Part shown: piece by piece, positions 51,801-64,000 of the stretch
Layout: the number at the start of each line of letters is the position of its first letter
Position numbering within the stretch: position 1 is the first letter of the stretch
Origin: Daphnia carinata
Taxonomy: Eukaryota > Arthropoda > Branchiopoda > Diplostraca > Daphniidae
Assembly (NCBI RefSeq): GCF_022539665.2
Contig: NW_026712509.1
Coordinates: forward strand, 1-64,000
DNA length: 64,000 bases
Reading direction: 5' to 3'
Notes under the pieces: model-generated
What the model was told of the DNA's origin: nothing
Database searches by the model: none
What the model saw: only the letters and a program-made list of their open reading frames with translations
Translations under genes and position numbers: made by a program

Positions 51801-54800
51801 TGTTTGAATGTAGATATTGAAACTCACTGTATCATACTATATTCACATTGAATACACGTATATTTGATGCTGTTTGAATGTAGATCATGAAACTGATTCT
51901 ATAACACTATATTCACATTGAATACACGTATATTTGATGCTGTTTGAATGTAGATATTGAAACTCATTGTATAACACTATATTCACATTGAATACACGTA
52001 TATTTGATGCTGTTTGAATGTAGATATTGAAACTGATTGTATCACACTATATTCACATTGAATACACGTATATTTGATGCTGTTTGAATGTAGATCATGA
52101 AACTGATTCTATAACACTATATTCACATTGAATACACGTATATTTGATACTGTTTGAATGTAGATCATGAAACTGATTCTGTAACACTATATTCACATTG
52201 AATACACGTATATTTGATGCTGTTTGAATGTAGATATTGAAACTCATTGTATCATACTATATTCACATTGAATACACGTATATTTGATACTGTTTGAATG
52301 TAGATCATGAAACTGATTCTATAACACTATATTGACATTGAATACACGTATATTTGATGCTGTTTGAATGTAGATATTGAAACTCATTGTATCACACTAT
52401 ATTCACATTGAATACACGTATATTTGATGCTGTTTGAATGTAGATATTGAAACTCACTGTATCACACTATATTCACATTGAATACACGTATATTTGATGC
52501 TGTTTGAATGTAGATATTGAAACTGATTCTATAACACTATATTCACATTGAATACACGTATATTTGATGCTGTTTGAATGTAGATATTGAAACTCATTGT
52601 ATCATACTATATTCACATTGAATACACGTATATTTGATGCTGTTTGAATGTAGATATTGAAACTGATTCTATAACACTATATTCACATTGAATACACGTA
52701 TATTTGATGCTGTTTGAATGTAGATATTGAAACTCACTGATATCATACTATATTCACATTGAATACACGTATATTTGATACTGTTTGAATGTAGATCATG
52801 AAACTGATTCTATAACACTATATTCACATTGAATACACGTATATTTGATGCTGTTTGAATGTAGATCATGAAACTCATTCTATCACACTATATTCACATT
52901 AATTACAAGTATATCTGATGCTGTTTGAATGTAGATATTGAAACTCACTGTATCACACTATATTCACATTGAATACACGTATATTTGATACTGTTTGAAT
53001 GTAGATCATGAAACTGATTCTATAACACTATATTCACATTGAATACACGTATATTTGATACTGTTTGAATGTAGATCATGAAACTGATTGTATAACACTA
53101 TATTCACATTGAATACACGTATATTTGATGCTGTTTGAATGTAGATATTGAAACTCACTGTATCACACTATATTCACATTGAATACACGTATATTTGATG
53201 CTGTTTGAATGTAGATATTGAAACTCATTGTATCACACTATATTCACAATGAATACACGTATATTTGATGCTGTTTGAATGTAGATCATGAAACTGATTC
53301 TATAACACTATATTCACATTGAATACACGTATATTTGATGCTGTTTGAATGTAGATATTGAAACTCACTTCTATCACTATATTCACATTGAATACACGTA
53401 TATTTGATGCTGTTTGAATGTAGATATTGAAACTCACTGTATCATACTATATTCACATTGAATACACGTATATTTGATGCTGTTTGAATGTAGATATTGA
53501 AACTCACTGTATCATACTTTATTCACATTGAATACACGTATATTTGATACTGTTTGAATGTAGATCATGAAACTGATTCTATAACACTATATTCACATTG
53601 AATACACGTATATTTGATGCTGTTTGAATGTAGATCATGAAACTGATTGTATAACACTATATTCACATTGAATACACGTATATTTGATGCTGTTTGAATG
53701 TAGATATTGAAACTCACTGTATCACACTATATTCACATTGAATACACGTATATTTGATGCTGTTTGAATGTAGATATTGAAACTGATTCTATAACACTAT
53801 ATTCACATTGAATACACGTATATTTGATGCTGTTTGAATGTAGATATTGAAACTGATTCTATAACACTATATTCACATTGAATACACGTATATTTGATGC
53901 TGTTTGAATGTAGATCATGAAACTGATTCTATAACACTATATTCACATTGAATACACGTATATTTGATGCTGTTTGAATGTAGATCATGAAACTCATTCT
54001 ATAACACTATATTCACATTGAATACACGTATATTTGATGCTGTTTGAATGTAGATATTGAAACTCACTGTATCATACTATATTCACATTGAATACACGTA
54101 TATTTGATACTGTTTGAATGTAGATCATGAAACTGATTCTATAACACTATATTCACATTGAATACACGTATATTTGATGCTGTTTGAATGTAGATATTGA
54201 AACTGATTCTATAACACTATATTCACATTGAATACACGTATATTTGATACTGTTTGAATGTAGATATGAAACTGATTCTATAACACTATATTCACATTGA
54301 ATACACGTATATTTGATGCTGTTTGAATGTAGATATTGAAACTCACTGTATCACACTATATTCACATTGAATACACGTATATTTGATGCTGTTTGAATGT
54401 AGATATTGAAACTGATTCTATAACACTATATTCACATTGAATACACGTATATTTGATGCTGTTTGAATGTAGATATTGAAACTCATTGTATCACACTATA
54501 TTCACATTGAATACACGTATATTTGATGCTGTTTGAATGTAGATCATGAAACTCATTGTAACGTATATTTGACACTGTTTGAATGTAGATCATGAAACTG
54601 ATTCTATAACACTATATTCACATTGAATACACGTATATTTGACACTGTTTGAATGTAGATCATGAAACTGATTCTATAATACTATATTCACATTGAATAC
54701 ACGTATATTTGATACTGTTTGAATTTAGATTATAAAACTGATTCTATAACACTATATTCACATTGAATACACGTATATTTGATACTGTTTGAATGTAGAT

Positions 54801-57800
54801 CATGAAACTTATTCTATAACACTATATTCACATTGAATACACGTATATTTGATACTGTTTGAATGTAGATCATGAAACTGATTCTATAACACTATATTCA
54901 CATTGAATACACGTATATTTGATGCTGTTTGAATGTAGATATTGAAACTCACTGTATCATACTATATTCACATTGAATACACGTATATTTGATACTGTTT
55001 GAATGTAGATCATGAAACTGATTCTATAACACTATATTCACATTGAATACACGTATATTTGATGCTGTTTGAATGTAGATATTGAAACTGACTGTATCAC
55101 ACTATATTCACATTGAATACACGTATATTTGATGCTGTTTGAATGTAGATATTGAAACTCACTGTATCACACTATATTCACATTGAATACACGTATATTT
55201 GATACTGTTTGAATGTAGATCATGAAACTGATTCTATAACACTATATTCACATTGAATACACGTATATTTGATGCTGTTTGAATGTAGATATTGAAACTC
55301 ATTGTATCACACTATATTCACATTGAATACACGTATATTTGATGCTGTTTGAATGTAGATATTGAAACTGATTCTATAACACTATATTCACATTGAATAC
55401 ACGTATATTTGATACTGTTTGAATGTAGATATTGAAACTCACTGTATCATACTATATTCACATTGAATACACGTATATTTGATACTGTTTGAATGTAGAT
55501 ATGAAACTGATTCTATAACACTATATTCACATTGAATACACGTATATTTGATGCTGTTTGAATGTAGATATTGAAACTCACTGTATCATACTATATTCAC
55601 ATTGAATACACGTATATTTGATGCTGTTTGAATGTAGATCATGAAACTGATTCTATAACACTATATTCACATTGAATACACGTATATTTGATGCTGTTTG
55701 AATGTAGATATTGAAACTCATTGTATCATACTATATTCACATTGAATACACGTATATTTGATCCTGTTTGAATGTAGATATTGAAACTCACTGTATAACA
55801 CTATATTCACATTGAATACACGTATATTTGATACTGTTTGAATGTAGATCATGAAACTGATTCTATAACACTATATTCACATTGAATACACGTATATTTG
55901 ATGCTGTTTGAATGTAGATATTGAAACTCACTGTATCATACTATATTCACATTGAATACACGTATATTTGATACTGTTTGAATGTAGATCATGAAACTGA
56001 TTCTATAACACTATATTCACATTGAATACACGTATATTTGATGCTGTTTGAATGTAGATATGAAACTGATTCTATAACACTATATTCACATTGAATACAC
56101 GTATATTTGATGCTGTTTGAATGTAGATCATGAAACTCATTGTATAACACTATATTCACATTGAATACACGTATATTTGATACTGTTTGAATGTAGATCA
56201 TGAAACTGATTCTATAACACTATATTCACATTGAATACACGTATATTTGATGCTGTTTGAATGTAGATATTGAAACTCACTGTATCATACTATATTCACA
56301 TTGAATACACGTATATTTGATACTGTTTGAATGTAGATATTGAAACTGATTCTATAACACTATATTCACATTGAATACACGTATATTTGATACTGTTTGA
56401 ATGTAGATCATGAAACTGATTCTATAACACTATATTCACATTGAATACACGTATATTTGATGCTGTTTGAATGTAGATATGAAACTGATTCTATAACACT
56501 ATATTCACATTGAATACACGTATATTTGATACTGTTTGAATGTAGATCATGAAACTTATTCTATAACACTATATTCACATTGAATACACGTATATTTGAT
56601 GCTGTTTGAATGTAGATATTGAAAATGATTCTATAACACTATATTCACATTGAATACACGTATATTTGATGCTGTTTGAATGTAGATATTGAAACTCACT
56701 GTATCACACTATATTCACATTGAATACACGTATATTTGATGCTGTTTGAATGTAGATATTGAAACTGATTCTATAACACTATATTCACATTGAATACACG
56801 TATATTTGATGCTGTTTGAATGTAGATATGAAACTGATTCTATAACACTATATTCACATTGAATACACGTATATTTGATGCTGTTTGAATGTAGATATTG
56901 AAACTCACTGTATCACACTATATTCACATTGAATACACGTATATTTGATGCTGTTTGAATGTAGATATTGAAACTGATTGTATCACACTATATTCACATT
57001 GAATACACGTATATTTGATACTGTTTGAATGTAGATATTGAAACTCATTCTATAACACTATATTCACATTGATTAAACGTATATTTGATGCTGTTTGAAT
57101 GTAGATATTGAAACTCATTGTATCACACTATATTCACATTGAATACACGTATATTTGATGCTGTTTGAATGTAGATATTGAAACTGATTCTATAACACTA
57201 TATTCACATTCAATACACGTATATTTGATGCTGTTTGAATGTAGATATTGAAACTGATTGTATAACACTATATTCACATTGAATACACGTATATTTGATG
57301 CTGTTTGAATGTAGATATTGAAACTCACTGTATCACACTATATTCACATTGAATACACGTATATTTGATGCTGTTTGAATGTAGATATGAAACTGATTCT
57401 ATAACACTATATTCACATTGAATACACGTATATTTGATGCTGTTTGAATGTAGATATTGAAACTCACTGTATCACACTATATTCACATTGAATACACGTA
57501 TATTTGATACTGTTTGAATGTAGATCATGAAACTGATTCTATAACACTATATTCACATTGAATACACGTATATTTGATGCTGTTTGAATGTAGATATTGA
57601 AACTCACTGTATCACACTATATTCACATTGAATACACGTATATTTGATACTGTTTGAATGTAGATCATGAAACTGATTCTATAACACTATATTCACATTG
57701 AATACACGTATATTTGATGCTGTTTGAATGTAGATATTGAAACTCACTGTATCACACTATATTCACATTGAATACACGTATATTTGATGCTGTTTGAATG

Positions 57801-60800
57801 TAGATATTGAAACTGATTCTATAACACTATATTCACATTGAATACACGTATATTTGATGCTGTTTGAATGTAGATATTGAAACTCACTGTATCACACTAT
57901 ATTCACATTGAATACACGTATATTTGATACTGTTTGAATGTAGATCATGAAACTGATTCTATAACACTATATTCACATTGAATACACGTATATTTGATGC
58001 TGTTTGAATGTAGATATTGAAACTGATTGTATCACACTATATTCACATTGAATACACGTATATTTGATGCTGTTTGAATGTAGATATTGAAACTGATTGT
58101 ATCACACTATATTCACATTGAATACACGTATATTTGATACTGTTTGAATGTAGATCATGAAACTGATTCTATAACACTATATTCACATTGAATACACGTA
58201 TATTTGATGCTGTTTGAATGTAGATATTGAAACTCACTGTATCACACTATATTCACATTGAATACACGTATATTTGATGCTGTTTGAATGTAGATATTGA
58301 AACTGATTCTATAACACTATATTCACATTGAATACACGTATATTTGATGCTGTTTGAATGTAGATATTGAAACTCACTGTATCACACTATATTCACATTG
58401 AATACACGTATATTTGATACTGTTTGAATGTAGATCATGAAACTTATTCTATAACACTATATTCACATTGAATACACGTATATTTGATGCTGTTTGAATG
58501 TAGATCATGAAACTGATTCTATAACACTATATTCACATTGAATACACGTATATTTGATGCTGTTTGAATGTAGATATTGAAACTGACTGTATCACACTAT
58601 ATTCACATTGAATACACGTATATTTGATGCTGTTTGAATGTAGATATTGAAACTCACTGTATCACACTATATTCACATTGAATACACGTATATTTGATAC
58701 TGTTTGAATGTAGATCATGAAACTGATTCTATAACACTATATTCACATTGAATACACGTATATTTGATGCTGTTTGAATGTAGATATTGAAACTCACTGT
58801 ATCACACTATATTCACATTGAATACACGTATATTTGATACTGTTTGAATGTAGATCATGAAACTGATTCTATAACACTATATTCACATTGAATACACGTA
58901 TATTTGATGCTGTTTGAATGTAGATATTGAAACTCACTGTATCACACTATATTCACATTGAATACACGTATATTTGATGCTGTTTGAATGTAGATATTGA
59001 AACTCATTCTGTATCACACTATATTCACATTGAATACACGTATATTTGATACTGTTTGAATGTAGATCATGAAACTGATTCTATAACACTATATTCACAT
59101 TGAATACACGTATATTTGATGCTGTTTGAATGTAGATATTGAAACTCACTGTATCACACTATATTCACATTGAATACACGTATATTTGATACTGTTTGAA
59201 TGTAGATCATGAAACTGATTCTATAACACTATATTCACATTGAATACACGTATATTTGATGCTGTTTGAATGTAGATATTGAAACTCACTGTATCACACT
59301 ATATTCACATTGAATACACGTATATTTGATGCTGTTTGAATGTAGATCATGAAACTGATTCTATAACACTATATTCACATTGAATACACGTATATTTGAT
59401 GCTGTTTGAATGTAGATATTGAAACTCACTGTATCACACTATATTCACATTGAATACACGTATATTTGATGCTGTTTGAATGTAGATATTGAAACTCACT
59501 GTATCACACTATATTCACATTGAATACACGTATATTTGATGCTGTTTGAATGTAGATATTGAAACTCACTGTATCACACTATATTCACATTGAATACACG
59601 TATATTTGATGCTGTTTGAATGTAGATATTGAAACTGATTCTATAACACTATATTCACATTGAATACACGTATATTTGATGCTGTTTGAATGTAGATATT
59701 GAAACTCACTGTATCACACTATATTCACATTGAATACACGTATATTTGATGCTGTTTGAATGTAGATATTGAAACTGATTGTATCACACTATATTCACAT
59801 TGAATACACGTATATTTGATGCTGTTTGAATGTAGATATTGAAACTCACTGTATCACACTATATTCACATTGAATACACGTATATTTGTATATTTGATAC
59901 TGTTTGAATGTAGATATTGAAACTCACTGTATCACACTATATTCACATTGAATACACGTATATTTGATGCTGTTTGAATGTAGATATTGAAACTCACTGT
60001 ATCACACTATATTCACATTGAATACACGTATATTTGATGCTGTTTGAATGTAGATATTGAAACTCACTGTATCACACTATATTCACATTGAATACACGTA
60101 TATTTGATGCTGTTTGAATGTAGATATTGAAACTCACTGTATCACACTATATTCACATTGAATACACGTATATTTGATACTGTTTGAATGTAGATCATGA
60201 AACTGATTCTATAACACTATATTCACATTGAATACACGTATATTTGATGCTGTTTGAATGTAGATATTGAAACTCACTGTATCACACTATATTCACATTG
60301 AATACACGTATATTTGATGCTGTTTGAATGTAGATATTGAAACTCACTGTATCACACTATATTCACATTGAATACACGTATATTTGATGCTGTTTGAATG
60401 TAGATATTGAAACTCACTGTATCACACTATATTCACATTGAATACACGTATATTGATGCTGTTTGAATGTAGATATTGAAACTCACTGTATCACACTATA
60501 TTCACATTGAATACACGTATATTTGATGCTGTTTGAATGTAGATCATGAAACTGATTCTATCACACTATATTCACATTGAATACACGTATATTTGATGCT
60601 GTTTGAATGTAGATATTGAAACTCACTGTATCACACTATATTCACATTGAATACACGTATATTTGATGCTGTTTGAATGTAGATATTGAAACTCACTGTA
60701 TCACACTATATTCACATTGAATACACGTATATTTGATACTGTTTGAATTTAGATCATGAAACTGATTCTATAACACTATATTCACATTGAATACACGTAT

Positions 60801-63800
60801 ATTTGATGCTGTTTGAATGTAGATATTGAAACTCACTGTATCACACTATATTCACATTGAATACACGTATATTTGATGCTGTTTGAATGTAGATATTGAA
60901 ACTCACTGTATCACACTATATTCACATTGAATACACGTATATTTGATACTGTATCACACTATATTCACATTGAATACACGTATATTTGATACTGTATAGA
61001 TTAGATGAATACACGTGAAACTGAATTAGATATAACACTATATTCACATTGAATACACGTATATTTGATGCTGTTTGAATGTAGATATTGAAACTCACTG
61101 TATCACACTATATTCACATTGAATACACGTATATTTGATACTGTTTGAATGTAGATCATGAAACTGATTCTATAACACTATATTCACATTGAATACACGT
61201 ATATTTGATGCTGTTTGAATGTAGATATTGAAACTCACTGTATCACACTATATTCACATTGAATACACGTATATTTGATGCTGTTTGAATGTAGATATTG
61301 AAACTCACTGTATCACACTATATTCACATTGAATACACGTATATTTGATGCTGTTTGAATGTAGATATTGAAACTCACTGTATCACACTATATTGACTTT
61401 AATAGACGTATATTTTATGCTGTTTGAATGTAGATATTGAAACTCACTGTATCACACTATATTCACATTGAATACACGTATATTTGATACTGTTTGAATG
61501 TAGATCATGAAACTGATTCTATATCACTATATTCACATTGAATACACGTATATTTGATGCTGTTTGAATGTAGATATTGAAACTCACTGTATCACACTAT
61601 ATTCACATTGAATACACGTATATTTGATGCTGTTTGAATGTAGTGAAACTCACTGTATTACACTATATTCACATTGAATACACGTATATTTGATGCTGTT
61701 TGAATGTAGATATTGAAACTCATTGTATCACACTATATTCACATTGAATACACGTATATTTGATACTGTTTGAATGTAGACCATCAAACTGATTCTATAA
61801 CACTATATTCACATTGAATACACGTATATTTGATGCTGTTTGAATGTAGATATTGAAACTCACTGTATCACACTATATTCACATTGAATACACGTATATT
61901 TGATGCTGTTTGAATGTAGATCATTGAAACTGATTCTATAACACTATATTCACATTGAATACACGTATATTTGATGCTGTTTGAATGTAGATATTGAAAC
62001 TCACTGTATCACACTATATTCACATTGAATACACGTATATTTGATGCTGTTTGAATGTAGATATGAAACTGATTCTATAACACTATATTCACATTGAATA
62101 CACGTATATTTGATGCTGTTTGAATGTAGATATTGAAACTCACTGTATCACACTATATTCACATTGAATACACGAAAATATCATTTGAATACACGTATAT
62201 TTGATACTGTTTGAATGTAGATCATGAAACTGATTGTATAACACTATATTCACATTGAATACACGTATATTTGATGCTGTTTGAATGTAGATATTGAAAC
62301 TCACTGTATCTGAACACTATATTCACATTGAATACACGAACATTTGATGCTGTTTGAATGTAGATATTGAAACTCACTGTATCACACTATATTCACATTG
62401 AATACACGTATATTTGATGCTGTTTGAATGTAGATATTGAAACTCACTGTATCACACTATATTCACATTGAATACACGTATATTTGATGCTGTTTGAATG
62501 TAGATATTGAAACTCACTGTATCACACTATATTCACATTGAATACACGTATATTTGATGCTGTTTGAATGTAGATATTGAAACTCACTGTATCACACTAT
62601 ATTCACATTGAATACACGTATATTTGATACTGTTTGAATGTAGATCATGAAACTGATTCTATAACACTATATTCACATTGAATACACGTATATTTGATGC
62701 TGTTTGAATGTAGATATTGAAACTCACTGTATCACACTATATTCACATTGAATACACGTATATTTGATGCTGTTTGAATGTAGATATTGAAACTGATTCT
62801 ATAACACTATATTCACATTGAATACACGTATATTTGATGCTGTTTGAATGTAGATATTGAAACTCACTGTATCACACTATATTCACATTGAATACACGTA
62901 TATTTGATGCTGTTTGAATGTAGATATTGAAACTCACTGTATCACACTATATTCACATTGAATACACGTATATTTGATGCTGTTTGAATGTAGATATTGA
63001 AACTCACTGTATATTTGACACTATATTCACATTGAATACACGTATATTTGATACTGTTTGAATGTAGATCATGAAACTGATTCTATAACACTATATTCAC
63101 ATTGAATACACGTATATTTGATGCTGTTTGAATGTAGATATTGAAACTCACTGTATCACACTATATTCACATTGAATTGATTCTATACACGTATATTTGA
63201 TGCTGTTTGAATGTAGATATTGAAACTCATTCTATAACACTATATTCACATTGAATACACGTATATTTGATACTGTTTGGATGTAGATATGAAACTGATT
63301 CTATAACACTATATTCACATTGAATACACGTATATTTGATGCTGTTTGAATGTAGATATTGAAACTCACTGTATCACACTATATTCACATTGAATACACG
63401 TATATTTGATGCTGTTTGAATGTAGATATTGAAACGTATATTTGACTGTTTGAATGTAGATATGAAACACTATATTCACATTGAATACACGTATATTTGA
63501 TACTGTTTGAATGTAGATCATGAAACTGATTCTATAACACTATATTCACATTGAATACACGTATATTTGATGCTGTTTGAATGTAGATATTGAAACTCAC
63601 TGTATCACACTATATTCACATTGAATACACGTATATTTGATGCTGTTTGAATGTAGATATTGAAACTCACTGTATCACACTATATTCACATTGAATACAC
63701 GTATATTTGATGCTGTTTGAATGTAGATATTGAAACTCACTGTATCACACTATATTCACATTGAATACACGTATATTTGATGCTGTTTGAATGTAGATAT

Positions 63801-64000
63801 TGAAACTCACTGTATCACACTATATTCACATTGAATACACGTATATTTGATGCTGTTTGAATGTAGATATGAAACTGATTCTATAACACTATATTCACAT
63901 TGAATACACGTATATTTGATGCTGTTTGAATGTAGATATTGAAACTCACTGTATCACACTATATTCACATTGAATACACGTATATTTGATACTGTTTGAA
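42888..64000. repeat. 70-bp satellite array, right block (continues past window)
   Basis: Same monomer and orientation as the left block, about 300 copies, reaching the last base. A second haplotype is much commoner here: GATACTGTTTG coupled to GTAGATCATGAAACTG and TTCTATAA. Local variants cluster (TATCATACTATAT mostly between 45 and 56 kb; ACACCTATATATGATG between 44.5 and 45.3 kb). Rearranged monomers occur near 45,900, 54,550, 60,950-61,030, 62,170 and 63,430. Confidence 0.97.
57420..59300. repeat. Stretch with 140-bp dimeric higher-order pattern
   Basis: Monomers largely alternate between the GATGC/ATTGAAACTCACTGTATCA type and the GATAC/CATGAAACTGATTCTATAA type, with occasional extra units. 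This gives a loose two-monomer (140-bp) higher-order repeat inside the array. Confidence 0.6.

Noticed and set aside
23211-64000. Many 64-70-codon minus-strand frames inside the satellite (YIQTASNIRVFNVN type)
   Set aside because: They are by-products of a 70-bp repeat read in rotating frames, begin and end with monomer variants, and have no independent coding signal.
23211-64000. CRISPR-like array
   Set aside because: There are no unique spacers between short repeats; the whole 70-bp unit is conserved, the context is eukaryotic, and no cas genes are present.

Overview
This is eukaryotic DNA. Exons of conserved animal genes are split by short introns of about 60-75 bp with GT..AG ends. The gene content (a DDX4/vasa-type helicase, POLD1, an SLC18B1-like transporter, a USP4/11/15-type ubiquitin protease, Ty3/gypsy and non-LTR retroelement pieces) and the tiny introns suggest an arthropod with a compact genome. 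A branchiopod such as Daphnia is my best guess, but it is an inference. No bacterial operons, tRNAs, rRNAs or CRISPR arrays were seen.

Layout. (1) 1-16.6 kb is a patchwork of partial, broken and duplicated gene fragments. An SLC18B1-like MFS transporter pseudogene occurs three times (C, minus, 1170-2180; A, plus, 2403-4047; B, plus, about 7771-9810). Copies B and C are each joined to a broken vasa-like helicase fragment and the 3' part of POLD1. The block at 8742-10979 is repeated inverted at 1-2231. Between copies A and B lies the one convincing intact ORF, an intronless 435-aa minus-strand protein (5773-7080) with a retropepsin-like domain whose active-site triad reads D-K-G, followed by a coiled coil. 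After POLD1 come a degenerate USP fragment (13.8-14.3 kb) and a truncated non-LTR reverse transcriptase (16.28-16.6 kb). (2) 16,600-23,207 is a 6.6-kb near-perfect palindrome. Its ends are AAAAAGGCCC minisatellites, and each arm holds a decayed divergent gene with a tandemly doubled unit of about 785 bp. (3) 23,211-64,000 is a continuous satellite array with a 70-bp monomer, about 550 copies in this window and still running at the right edge. At 40,853-42,887 the array is interrupted by a minus-strand Ty3/gypsy pol region in which short blocks are replaced, in place, by satellite sequence.

Taken together this looks like a pericentromere-to-satellite transition: segmentally duplicated dead gene pieces, then a fold-back-type element, then a large tandem array. 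Inactivating lesions shared by all three transporter copies show that the copying happened after gene death. The inverted duplications and the satellite/gypsy blend could also partly be assembly or consensus artefacts, and both readings are kept open. Apart from the 435-aa ORF, nothing here looks like a working gene, so no pathway can be assembled from the window.
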